DNA from: Actinoplanes sandaracinus
GTDB taxonomy: Bacteria > Actinomycetota > Actinomycetes > Mycobacteriales > Micromonosporaceae
Length of the DNA: 64,000 nucleotides
NCBI RefSeq assembly: GCF_030009775.1
Contig: NZ_JASCTH010000043.1
Location: 1 to 64,000, forward strand
Direction: 5' to 3'
The notes under the pieces: model-generated
The model's input: the letters and a program-made list of their open reading frames with translations, nothing else
Told to the model about the DNA's origin: nothing
The model's database searches: none
Shown: one piece after another, positions 40,657-49,254 of the stretch
Position numbering within the stretch: the stretch's first letter is position 1
Layout of the letters: every line of letters begins with the position of its first letter
Program-made: the position numbers and the translations under genes

Positions 40657-42318
40657 GTGGGTCGCAACGCTCAGTGGGACCGGGTACGGGTTGTCGTAGA
40701 CGACACGGTGGTGCTCGCGTCGCTGGTATTGCTTGCCTGGCCGGTGGCTGATCCGGCATACCCCGGTGGACTGCCGGGCCGGATCATCCCGCTACTCGCG
40801 GCGCTGTGCCTGGGAATGGCCGTCCTGCTGTTGGACGGACGGCGTGGCCTGCTCCGGAACACCACGGTGGCGGCCGCGCTGGCGGTGGCCGCCATCCGGC
40901 ACCTGACCGGGGACCTGCCGACGGCGGCGACCTGGCTGGTCCTGCTGATCGCGGCGGCCGGAGTGGTCAAGCAGTTCTTCGGCAACCGGATCGACCCGGA
41001 CCGGAACCGGCAGCAGACGCTGCTCGCACAGCAGGCCTTCCGGGACCCGCTGACCGGGATCGGCAACCGGCGGATGTTCGTCGAGTACGCCGAGGAGGTC
41101 CTCGCCGAGCCGCGCCGCACCAAGACCGCGGTCATCGTGGTCGACCTGGACGGCTTGAAGGACGTCAACGACGTCCTCGGGCACGCGGTCGGCGACGATC
41201 TGCTGCGCGCCGCGGCCGACCGGCTCTCGGTGAACGTCCGCGCCAACGACACGGTCGCCCGCCTGGACGGTGACGAGTTCGTGGTGCTGCTGCCCAGCCT
41301 CGAGGACGAGCACGCCGCGGTCGCGGTGGCCGAACGTGTCCTCACCGAGTTGCACCGCCCGCTGCAGGTGGGTGGCGTCACGCTGAGCATCCGGGCCAGC
41401 GCCGGGGTGGCGATCACCGACGGCGGCGACGGTCTCGACGCGGTGCTGCGCCGCGCCGACCAGGCCCTGATCCGGGCCAAACGGGACGGCGGCGGGGTGG
41501 CCCGCCGGTTCGACCCGGTCCTGTTCGCTGCCGCCGAGCAGCGGCGGGTGGCCGAGGCCGACCTGATGCGCGGCCTGGAGGCCGGCGAGTTCGAGGTGCA
41601 CTACCAGCCGATCGTGGACCTTACCAACGGCGGCATGACCGTCGGCGTGGAGGCCCTGGTCCGCTGGCGGCACCCGAAGAAGGGCCTGGTCCCGCCGGCG
41701 CTCTTCCTGGAGCTGGCCGAGCAGTTGGGCCAGGTGCCCCGCCTCGGCGGCTGGGTCCTGGAGGAGGCCTGCCGTCAGGCGATGGACTGGCAGGTCCAGT
41801 TCCCCGGCTTCGAGCTCAACGTCAACCTGTCCGCCTCGCAGCTCGGCAACCCCAAGCTGATCGACGAGGTACGCGAGGTTCTGGTCCGCACCGGCCTGCC
41901 CCCGCAGGACCTGGTGCTGGAACTGACCGAGTCGGTGGCCCTGACCGACCTGGTCGAGTCCGCCCGGGTGCTGTCCGCGCTCAAGGAACTGGGTGTACGG
42001 ATCGCCCTGGACGACTTCGGCACCGGCTTCTCCTCGCTCAGCCACCTCAGCACCCTGCCGGTGGACGTGGTCAAGATCGACCGCTCCTTCGTGCAGGCGA
42101 TGCCGGAGACCGGCGGGGCCTCGGTGGCCGAGGCGGTCATGCACATCGCACGCACCTTCAACCTGTCACCGGTAGCCGAGGGCGTGGAGGACGCCGGCCA
42201 GGCGGAACGGCTCAAAGAACTGGCCTGCGGGCGTGCGCAGGGTTACCACTTCGCCCGGCCGATGCCGGCCCTCGGGGTGACCGAACTGCTGGACAAGCAG
42301 TCGGCCGAGGTTCTATAG
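40657..42318 (+). CDS. Membrane-bound GGDEF-EAL protein (c-di-GMP turnover)
   Basis: A 553-residue protein. About four hydrophobic segments at residues 15-105 (VVLASLVLLAWPVAD; IIPLLAALCLGMAVLLL; TWLVLLIAAAGVV) precede a GGDEF domain (RLDGDEFVVLLPSL; DPLTGIGNRRMF) and an EAL domain. The latter has VEALVRWRHPKKGLVPP, NVNLSASQLGNP, LELTESVAL, LDDFGTGFSSLSHL, VKIDRSFVQ, AEGVEDAGQ and GYHFARPMP. Both active sites look intact apart from the usual D for the first G. The GTG at 40657 is fixed by GGAGGT six bases upstream. It is inserted between the FxSxx peptide genes and the TPR gene and overlaps the latter by six bases. Confidence 0.88.
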   Translation: MGRNAQWDRVRVVVDDTVVLASLVLLAWPVADPAYPGGLPGRIIPLLAALCLGMAVLLLDGRRGLLRNTTVAAALAVAAIRHLTGDLPTAATWLVLLIAAAGVVKQFFGNRIDPDRNRQQTLLAQQAFRDPLTGIGNRRMFVEYAEEVLAEPRRTKTAVIVVDLDGLKDVNDVLGHAVGDDLLRAAADRLSVNVRANDTVARLDGDEFVVLLPSLEDEHAAVAVAERVLTELHRPLQVGGVTLSIRASAGVAITDGGDGLDAVLRRADQALIRAKRDGGGVARRFDPVLFAAAEQRRVAEADLMRGLEAGEFEVHYQPIVDLTNGGMTVGVEALVRWRHPKKGLVPPALFLELAEQLGQVPRLGGWVLEEACRQAMDWQVQFPGFELNVNLSASQLGNPKLIDEVREVLVRTGLPPQDLVLELTESVALTDLVESARVLSALKELGVRIALDDFGTGFSSLSHLSTLPVDVVKIDRSFVQAMPETGGASVAEAVMHIARTFNLSPVAEGVEDAGQAERLKELACGRAQGYHFARPMPALGVTELLDKQSAEVL

Positions 42319-44736
42319 CGGCGGCAGGTCCACCTCAGTCTCCACCTGCTGCTCGGCGGCGGTCACCCGGAACACCGGGTGGCCGTCGCCGAACACTTTG
42401 ACCAGCCCGTCCAGGGCCTGCTGCCGGACCGTCTCGTCACCGTCGGTGAGCGCCAGGTTCCACGCGCACGCCACGGTGTCCGGGTGGTCGGGGCCGCGCA
42501 CCGCCCGGGAGCGGCGCAACGTGTCCGCCGCCAGTTCCCGGGCCGGTTGGGCCTCCCCCGCCGCGACCAGGTCGGCGGCCAGCCCGTTCGCGCAGCTCAG
42601 CGTGAACGGGTGGTCGGGGCCGACACTGCGCCGGAGACCCACGAGGACCTCCTGGTCGATGGTGCGGGCCTCACCGTGCCGGCCGGTCGCCCGAACCACC
42701 CCGGCCAGCCCGGCCGAGGCGGCCAGCGTGAACGGATGATCGTCGCCGAGCACCGCGTGATAGCGGGCCACCGCACGTTCCAGCAGGTGGTGAGCCCCGT
42801 CCAGGTCGCCGTCGGCGCGGGCGCAGTTCGCCGCCGAGACGGCCGCGGCCAGGGTGTCGACGCTCAGGTCACCGAACCGCTGCCGGCTCATCGCCAGGTT
42901 CGCCTCGGCCAGGCCGCGAGCCGACGGATCACCGCGGCGGCGGGCGGCCATCGCGGCACACCGCCCCGCCCAGAGAGCGAACGGATGGTCGGCGGGCACC
43001 GTGTCGCCCGGCCGGACGGCGATCACCTCCGCCGCCCCGGCGTAGTCACCGAGCCCGAACAGGTCGAAGGCGAGCGCGGCCCGGGACGCCACGGTCTCCG
43101 GATGCCCCTCCACGAAGATCGCCAGCCGGTGCCGCAGCACCTGCTCGTCCAGCGCCCGGGCGCCCCGGAAGTCACCGAGCAGCCGCAGGTCGGCGGCGAG
43201 GTTGTTGGCGCAGCGCAGCGCGGTCGGGTAACTCTCCCCGAAGAGGCGGCGGTAGCGCACCAGGTTGTCCGCGTCGAGCTGCCGGGCCTGGCCGAAGTGG
43301 CCCTGCATCCGCAGGTCGGCGCCGACGCTGTTGGCGGTGGCCAGGGTGGTCTCGTCGTCGGCGCCGACCACCTCCCGCTGGGTGCGCAGGGTCTGCAGGT
43401 TGAGGTTGCGGGCGTCGTCCTTGCGCCCGATCGCCCGCAACGCGTTGGCCAGGTGAAACGCCGCGAGCAGGGTCTGTTCGGCGGACTCGCCCAGCCGGTC
43501 GCGCCACCGGGCCACCGCCGCGCTCGCCAGGTCACGGCTGGAGTCGTAGTCGCCGCGGGCGTAGTGGAACCGAATGCAGTTGATCACCAGTTGGCGGACC
43601 TCCTCCACGTCGCCGCCGAGGAGGTCGGAGTGGACCAGGTGCGGGGCCAGCTCGGCGTACCGGTACCAGCCGGCCGGATCGTCCGGATCGCCCGGATCGG
43701 CGGCGGCCAGCATGCCCCGGACCGTCCGCAGCAGCGCCGCATGCGCTTCCGAGCTGAGCTCCTGGCCGAACATGCCCCGGATCAGCGGGTGCACGGTCAG
43801 CCGCTCGCCGGCCGGGTCGAGGCCGGCCAGGCCGTACCGCGCGATCCGCCGCATCGCGGCCCGCAGCCGTCGCTCGACCCGAACCGTCCGGGCGAGTTCC
43901 GGATCCAGCGGCAAGGTCCGCGCCGCCCAGAGCAGCCGCCACGAGATCGGCGCGCTGGCCAGGAACGTGCAGAGCTCCAGGAGCGCCCGGTCGGCCGGGG
44001 CGGCCGCGCCGAGCGCCTCAGCGGCCAGGCCCCAGGCCACCCGGATCGGAGTGGGGAAGGCCAGTTCGCCGGCGCGGCGCTCGTAGTCCTCCAGATAGCC
44101 GCCGACCGAACGGCCGGTCGTCTCACGCACCGCGGCTGCCAGGTCCAGCGCGATCGGCACGTCCTCCAGCCGGGCGGCGAGCCGGTCGGCGTCGACGGCG
44201 GACAGCTCGGGCGCGCGGGCCCGCAGCAGGTCCACACTGTCCACCCGGTCCAGGACCGGCACCGGCAGCGCCTGCGCCACCTCGGCCGTCCACCGTGGGT
44301 TCCGGCTCGTCACCAGCACATGCCCGGCCCCGCTGGGCAGGTAGGGCGTGATGTCCTCGGGACGGTTCGCGTTCTCGAAGACGACCAGCCAGTTCCGGTA
44401 CGGCTCGCCGCGGCTCAACGCGTCCCGCACGGCGGCGAGCGTCCGGTTGAGATCGTGGGCCTCCGGCACGCCGAGCCGCTGTGCCAGCCCGGCCAGCGCC
44501 GACCGGGTTCCGGCGGTCTGCTCGGCGGGAATCCACCAGATCAAGTCGTACGCTTCGGCATGACGGTAGGCGTACTCGACGGCCAGTTGAGTCCGCCCGG
44601 TGCCGCCGAGCTGATGCTCCGGGCTCGGCAGCAGCACCACCGGGCCGTTGCCGAGCAGGTCACGCATGTGGGTCAACAGCGTCTCGCGGCCCACGAAGCG
44701 GGGGTTGCGTGGTGGCAGACCGCCCCGAATCGGCAT
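42313..44736 (-). CDS. fxsT: FxSxx-COOH system TPR protein with a degenerate NB-ARC ATPase
   Basis: An 807-residue protein. An NB-ARC/STAND-like NTPase domain occupies residues 10-330 and about ten tetratricopeptide-type repeats fill 440-790 (recurring LGxDHPxTLxAxxGLAxxL pattern, e.g. GPDHPFTLSCANGLAADLVA). This architecture matches the TPR protein that accompanies FxSxx-COOH peptides. Walker A is GGTGRT (44-49), with arginine in place of the essential lysine, and Walker B reads LVVFENAN with Glu for the first Asp. ATP hydrolysis may therefore be lost. The ATG at 44736 precedes the conserved PRNPRFVGRE start. Confidence 0.82.
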   Translation of the reverse strand: MPIRGGLPPRNPRFVGRETLLTHMRDLLGNGPVVLLPSPEHQLGGTGRTQLAVEYAYRHAEAYDLIWWIPAEQTAGTRSALAGLAQRLGVPEAHDLNRTLAAVRDALSRGEPYRNWLVVFENANRPEDITPYLPSGAGHVLVTSRNPRWTAEVAQALPVPVLDRVDSVDLLRARAPELSAVDADRLAARLEDVPIALDLAAAVRETTGRSVGGYLEDYERRAGELAFPTPIRVAWGLAAEALGAAAPADRALLELCTFLASAPISWRLLWAARTLPLDPELARTVRVERRLRAAMRRIARYGLAGLDPAGERLTVHPLIRGMFGQELSSEAHAALLRTVRGMLAAADPGDPDDPAGWYRYAELAPHLVHSDLLGGDVEEVRQLVINCIRFHYARGDYDSSRDLASAAVARWRDRLGESAEQTLLAAFHLANALRAIGRKDDARNLNLQTLRTQREVVGADDETTLATANSVGADLRMQGHFGQARQLDADNLVRYRRLFGESYPTALRCANNLAADLRLLGDFRGARALDEQVLRHRLAIFVEGHPETVASRAALAFDLFGLGDYAGAAEVIAVRPGDTVPADHPFALWAGRCAAMAARRRGDPSARGLAEANLAMSRQRFGDLSVDTLAAAVSAANCARADGDLDGAHHLLERAVARYHAVLGDDHPFTLAASAGLAGVVRATGRHGEARTIDQEVLVGLRRSVGPDHPFTLSCANGLAADLVAAGEAQPARELAADTLRRSRAVRGPDHPDTVACAWNLALTDGDETVRQQALDGLVKVFGDGHPVFRVTAAEQQVETEVDLPPL

Positions 44737-44782
44737 GCCGATTACCGTACGTGGAACGTTGGCCACAGAAAAGGAGGGTCTG

Positions 44783-45073
44783 GTGACCGATGACGGCACA
44801 CTCATCCTGCCATTGCAGGGCGAGATCGACATTCTGACCGTCGAGCAACTGCGCGTCGAACTGGGCGACGCGGTCGATCGCCGTCCGCGGCGGCTCGTCG
44901 TCGACATGGCCGGCGTGTCCTTCATCGACTCGACCGGGCTGGGCGCGCTGATCTCGGCGTTCCAGCGCGCCCGCGTCAACGGCACCGGGTTCCTCCTGGC
45001 GAACCCGTCCACTCAGGTGCGGCAGGTCCTCGTGCTGAGCGGTCTGATGGAGGTCGTCCCGGTCACGCCGTAG
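44783..45073 (+). CDS. STAS-domain anti-sigma factor antagonist
   Basis: A 96-residue single STAS domain. The conserved phosphorylation loop is FIDSTGLGALISAF, with the target serine in DSTGLG, and VDRRPRRLVVDMAGV precedes it. Such proteins bind and sequester anti-sigma kinases when dephosphorylated; the PP2C phosphatase at 33426 is a candidate partner. GTG 44783 is fixed by AAGGAGGG. The gene is divergent from the TPR gene and overlaps the convergent MFS gene by 11 bases. Confidence 0.9.
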   Translation: MTDDGTLILPLQGEIDILTVEQLRVELGDAVDRRPRRLVVDMAGVSFIDSTGLGALISAFQRARVNGTGFLLANPSTQVRQVLVLSGLMEVVPVTP

Positions 45074-46328
45074 CCCGGACCCGCTCGAGATCCGGCAGCC
45101 GTTTCCCGGCGTACAGCATCAGGCTGAGGATCGCGCCGAGGATCGCCAGGCCGCCCGCGGCGTACCAGGCGATGGTGTAGGCGCCGAACTGGTCCTTGAC
45201 CAGGCCGGCCGCGGTGGCGGCGGCCGCCGCGCCGAACTGGTGTGAGGCGAAGACCCAGCCGAAGACGATCGGCCCGGACGCGCCGAAGTACTCCCGGCAG
45301 AGCGTCACGGTCGGCGGCACGGTGGCCACCCAGTCCAGCCCGTAGAAGAGGATGAAGATCAGCATGCTGGGGTGCGCGGTGGCCGCGAACAGCGACGGCA
45401 GCACCAGCAGCGACAGCCCGCGCAGCGCGTAGTAGGCGCCGAGCAGGATCCGGCTGTCCACCCGGTCGGTCAGCCAGCCCGAGGCGATGGTGCCGACGAT
45501 GTCGAAGAGCCCGACCAGCGCGAGCAGGCCCGCCGCGGTGGTCTGCGCCATCCCGTGATCGTGGGCCGCCGGGATGAAGTGCGTGCCGACCAGCCCGTTG
45601 GTGGTCGCCCCGCAGATCGCGAACCCGCCCGCGAGCAGCCAGAACGGCCTCGTCCGGGCGGCGTCCCGCAACGCGCGCAGCGCGTTTCCCGCCGCTCCTC
45701 CGGCCGGTTTCACCGGCACGTCGATCTCGGTGGCGCCGAGAGCGGGCACGCCCAGGTCGGCCGGGTGGTCCCGCAGGCGCCAGGCGATCAGGGGTACGAC
45801 GAGCAGCGCCGCCACCGAGACGGTGAGAGCCGCCGTCCGCCACCCGTCCGACTCGACGATCTGGGACAGCACCGGCAGGAAGATCAGGTTCCCGGTCGCC
45901 CCGGCGGCGGTGAGCACCCCGGTGACCAGGCCGCGGTGCCGGACGAACCACCGGCCGGTGACGGTGGCCACGAACCCGAGGGCGAGCGAGCCGGCGCCGA
46001 GGCCGACCAGCACGCCCCAGCAGAGCATGAGTTGCCAGCTCGCGGTCATCCCGAGGGTCAGTCCGGAGCCGGCCGAGATCAGCAGCAGCGCGCCCATCGC
46101 GACGCGGCGGATGCCGAACCGGGCCATCAGGGCCGCGGCGAAGGGTGCGGTCAGGCCGTAGAGCAGCAGGTTCACCGAGACGGCGGCGGAGATGGTGCCG
46201 AGCGACCAGCCGAACTCGTCGTGCAGCGGCTGGAGCATGACGGACGGGGTGGCCCGGAATCCGGCGGCGCCGATCAGGGCGACGAAGGCGACCGCGGCGA
46301 CGGCCCAGGCGGGATGGATGCGTCTCAC
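45063..46328 (-). CDS. MFS transporter (monocarboxylate/oxalate-formate-like)
   Basis: A 421-residue transporter with about 12 hydrophobic helices. The N-terminus PAWAVAAVAFVALIGAAGFRATPSVM, the FGWSLGTISAAVSVNLLLYG segment and the loop ALMARFGIRRVAMGAL resemble the OFA/monocarboxylate type. The central linker is charged (TEIDVPVKPAGG). Substrate unknown. It is divergent from the GlxA-like regulator at 46382, a frequent arrangement for a regulated transporter. Confidence 0.87.
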   Translation of the reverse strand: MRRIHPAWAVAAVAFVALIGAAGFRATPSVMLQPLHDEFGWSLGTISAAVSVNLLLYGLTAPFAAALMARFGIRRVAMGALLLISAGSGLTLGMTASWQLMLCWGVLVGLGAGSLALGFVATVTGRWFVRHRGLVTGVLTAAGATGNLIFLPVLSQIVESDGWRTAALTVSVAALLVVPLIAWRLRDHPADLGVPALGATEIDVPVKPAGGAAGNALRALRDAARTRPFWLLAGGFAICGATTNGLVGTHFIPAAHDHGMAQTTAAGLLALVGLFDIVGTIASGWLTDRVDSRILLGAYYALRGLSLLVLPSLFAATAHPSMLIFILFYGLDWVATVPPTVTLCREYFGASGPIVFGWVFASHQFGAAAAATAAGLVKDQFGAYTIAWYAAGGLAILGAILSLMLYAGKRLPDLERVRATA

Positions 46329-46381
46329 AGCACCGATCCTTCTGCCTCTCGGTGATCCGGACGAGTGGCCCGGAGGCCATC

Positions 46382-47404
46382 ATGCGCAAGAATCGAGCCA
46401 TGCCCCGTCCCGCCGCCCGGCCCGCCACCCGAGATCGGAACGCACGTCATCTCATCGCTGTGCTGGTCCTCGACGGCCTGGTCCCGTTCGACCTCGGCAC
46501 GGCCACGCAGGTCTTCATCGCGGCCCGCGACGACGATCTCACGAGGCTGTACGACATCCGGGTCTGCGGGCCCGGTCCGGTGACCACCGAACTCGGCTTC
46601 ACCGTCGTCCCCTCCGCCGGCCTGGAGACCCTGGACGAGGCCGACACGGTGATCGTCCCGGGGATCCACCGCGGCGGGCCGGTGACCGACGGCACCCTGC
46701 CCGCCGACGTCCGGGAGGCGCTGGTCGCCGCCGCGGCGCGGGGCGCCCGGATCGTCTCGATCTGCACCGGAGCGTCGGTGCTGGCCGCCGCCGGGCTGCT
46801 CGACGGCCGCCCGGCCGCGACGCACTGGGCGTGGGCCGAGCGCATCGGCGGGCTCTATCCGGCCGTCGCATGGGACTTCGACGTGCTCTTCGTCGACGAC
46901 GGCGACGTGCTGACCTCGGCCGGCGTCGGCGCCGGAGTGGACCTGTGCCTGCACATCATCCGCACCGATCACGGCTCCGGGGTGGCGAACCGGGCGGCCC
47001 GCCGCTGCGTGGTGCCGCCGTGGCGGGACGGCGGCCAGGCGCAGTACATCGAACGGCCGGTCCCGGCCGTGAACGGCGCCGGCACCGAGACGACCCGGGC
47101 CTGGGTGCTGGACCGGCTGGCCGAACCGGTCACCCTGGAGGAGATGGCCGGGCACGCCCGGATGAGCGTGCGCACCTTCACCCGCCGGTTCCGGGACGAG
47201 ACCGGGCTCAGCCCGCGACAGTGGCTGCTCCGCCGGCGGGTCGAGCACGCCCGCGTCCTGCTGGAGTCCACCGATCTGGCGGTCGACGCGGTGGCCCGCC
47301 GGTCGGGGCTGGGCAGCGCGACCGCCCTGCGGCAGCACCTGCACGCGACGATCGGGGTGGCACCTTCGGCGTACCGGCGCACCTTCCGTCACTCCCCAAG
47401 CTGA
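46382..47404 (+). CDS. GlxA-family transcriptional regulator (DJ-1/PfpI + AraC)
   Basis: A 340-residue regulator. The N-terminal DJ-1/PfpI-like domain (about 20-200) carries VSICTGASVLAAAGLLDGRPAATHW with the nucleophile-position cysteine. The C-terminal AraC double helix-turn-helix (about 235-335) has TLEEMAGHARMSVRTFTRRF and VARRSGLGSATALRQHLHAT. Family members sense small metabolites. The ATG at 46382 is fixed by GGAGG five bases upstream; another Met is six codons later. It is likely to control the divergent MFS transporter. Confidence 0.9.
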   Translation: MRKNRAMPRPAARPATRDRNARHLIAVLVLDGLVPFDLGTATQVFIAARDDDLTRLYDIRVCGPGPVTTELGFTVVPSAGLETLDEADTVIVPGIHRGGPVTDGTLPADVREALVAAAARGARIVSICTGASVLAAAGLLDGRPAATHWAWAERIGGLYPAVAWDFDVLFVDDGDVLTSAGVGAGVDLCLHIIRTDHGSGVANRAARRCVVPPWRDGGQAQYIERPVPAVNGAGTETTRAWVLDRLAEPVTLEEMAGHARMSVRTFTRRFRDETGLSPRQWLLRRRVEHARVLLESTDLAVDAVARRSGLGSATALRQHLHATIGVAPSAYRRTFRHSPS

Positions 47405-47412
47405 TCTTCCCG

Positions 47413-47438
47413 CTCAGGTCGGCACCGAAGCGTCCGAT
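47413..47438 (+). promoter_or_regulatory. Putative FliA/WhiG-type promoter of the pil operon
   Basis: CTCA, 15 bases, then GTCCGATG, 41 bases before the pilB ATG. It is a weaker match to TAAA-N15-GCCGATAA than the motif before pilT. Confidence 0.4.
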
Positions 47439-47479
47439 GGTTCAGTTGAGCACTCTGTCGCGCCCTCGCTGAGGAACAT

Positions 47480-49144
47480 ATGGATCAGACCTTCCGCCCG
47501 CTCCTGGACGCCCTCAAGCAGATCGGCGTGGACCCCGCTGCGGTGGACCGCGCCTCAGCGGAGGCCCAGCGCAGCGGCCGGTCGGTGCGTGCGGTCCTGA
47601 TCAACGATCAGGTGGTCACCGAGGAACAGCTGACCCAGGCCGCTGCCGCCGCGTTCGGGATCAACACCCTCGATCTGGTCGGCTACACCCCGGACCCGCA
47701 GGCTCTCAAGCGGATCCCCCTGCCGGTGGTGCTGCGCCACCGGGTGCTCGGGCTGGCGATCAACGACGGCGAACTGGTGGTCGGCGTCACCGACCCGGCC
47801 GACGTGGTGGCCCTGGACGACGTGCGCGCCGCCACCGGCATGACGATCCGCCCGGTGGTGGTGGCCCGCAGCGAGGTCCGCCGGATCATCGAGCGGCTCC
47901 AGCGCGAGGGCGCCGACCTCGCCGACATCGCCGACGACTCGGATGACTCGGCCGGCATGTCGGCGCAGGCCACCAGCAGCGACGACGCGCCGATCGTGCG
48001 TTACGTGAACAGCCTGATCGAGCAGGCGGTCATGAACCGCGCCTCCGACCTGCACCTGGAGCCGACCGAGGACGACATGCGGGTCCGGTACCGGATCGAC
48101 GGCGTGCTGCACGAGGTGGACTTGGTGCCCCGTGGCGTGATGGCGGCCCTGATCTCCCGCATCAAGATCATGTCCGGGGTCGACATCACCGAGAAGCGGA
48201 TCCCGCAGAACGGCCGCATCACCGCGATGATCCGGGACCGGACGGTCGACCTGCGTACCGCCACCCTGCCCACCGTCTGGGGCGAGAAGATCGTGCTCCG
48301 GGTCCTCGACACCGGCGGCATCGACCTGGACCTGGCGAAACTCGGCTTCACCCAGCACAACCTGGACCGGTTCTCCGCATCGTTCAGCAAGCCGCACGGC
48401 ATGGTGCTGGTCACCGGCCCGACCGGCTCCGGCAAGTCGACCACGCTCTACGCCACCCTCGGCAAGATCAGCCGTCCCGAGGTCAACGTGATCACGGTGG
48501 AGGATCCGGTCGAGTACCGGCTGCGGGGCATCAACCAGGTGCAGGTCAACGCGAAGGCGGGACTGACCTTCGCGGCGGTGCTGCCTGCGATCCTGCGTAC
48601 CGACCCGGATGTGGTCCTGATCGGTGAGATCCGGGACGGCAACACCGCGCAGATCGCGGTCGAGGCCGCCCTCACCGGCCACCTGCTCCTCTCCACGCTG
48701 CACACCAACGACGCGCCCGGCGCGGTCACCCGGCTCACCGAGATGGGCATCGAGCCGTTCCTGGTCGGTTCGTCGCTGGACTGCGTCCTCGCCCAGCGTC
48801 TCGCCCGGCGCATCTGCGACTGGTGCAAGGAGCCGTACGCCCCGACCGAGGAGGAGATCATCGGCGCCAACTGGCCGCTGCAGGATCTGCCCTTCCCCGA
48901 GGTGCTGTACAAGCCGGTGGGCTGCCGGAACTGCGCGAACACCGGTTACAAGGGCCGGATCGCGGTGCACGAGGTGATGCCGGTGAGCCCGGAGATCGAG
49001 TCACTGACCATCCGGCGCTGTTCGGCCGGTGAGATCCGCGAGGTCGCCCTCGCCCAGGGCATGTACGACCTGCGCACCGACGGCCTGGTCAAAGCGGCCG
49101 GCGGGCTCACCTCGATCCGCGAGGTGTCCCGGATCGCCGTCTGA
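47480..49144 (+). CDS. pilB: PilB-type pilus extension ATPase
   Basis: A hexameric AAA+-like ATPase that drives assembly of type IV pilus subunits. The 554-residue product has an N-terminal MshEN domain (about 1-150: VTEEQLTQAAAAAFGINTLD) and a C-terminal motor with Walker A GPTGSGKSTTLYA. Walker B (DVVLIGEIRD) is followed by the His box HLLLSTLHTNDAPGAVTRL. A tetracysteine zinc site CDWC...CRNC lies near the C-terminus, typical of assembly ATPases. The ATG follows GAGGAAC. It is the first gene of the operon. Confidence 0.95.
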   Translation: MDQTFRPLLDALKQIGVDPAAVDRASAEAQRSGRSVRAVLINDQVVTEEQLTQAAAAAFGINTLDLVGYTPDPQALKRIPLPVVLRHRVLGLAINDGELVVGVTDPADVVALDDVRAATGMTIRPVVVARSEVRRIIERLQREGADLADIADDSDDSAGMSAQATSSDDAPIVRYVNSLIEQAVMNRASDLHLEPTEDDMRVRYRIDGVLHEVDLVPRGVMAALISRIKIMSGVDITEKRIPQNGRITAMIRDRTVDLRTATLPTVWGEKIVLRVLDTGGIDLDLAKLGFTQHNLDRFSASFSKPHGMVLVTGPTGSGKSTTLYATLGKISRPEVNVITVEDPVEYRLRGINQVQVNAKAGLTFAAVLPAILRTDPDVVLIGEIRDGNTAQIAVEAALTGHLLLSTLHTNDAPGAVTRLTEMGIEPFLVGSSLDCVLAQRLARRICDWCKEPYAPTEEEIIGANWPLQDLPFPEVLYKPVGCRNCANTGYKGRIAVHEVMPVSPEIESLTIRRCSAGEIREVALAQGMYDLRTDGLVKAAGGLTSIREVSRIAV

Positions 49145-49184
49145 TCCGCAACTGTTCCGCTTCCGACCGCACCGGTTCCGCTAC

Positions 49185-49209
49185 TAAAGCCCGTCCCGAG
49201 TGTGCCGAT
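49185..49209 (+). promoter_or_regulatory. FliA/WhiG-like promoter upstream of pilT
   Basis: TAAA at 49185-49188, exactly 15 bases, then GCCGATTC from 49204, ending 45 bases before the pilT ATG. This matches the motility-sigma consensus TAAA-N15-GCCGATAA at every position except the last two. Confidence 0.6.
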
Positions 49210-49254
49210 TCAACAAGAGTCGGGGAAAACACCGATCACGGACCGGGAGAACAG

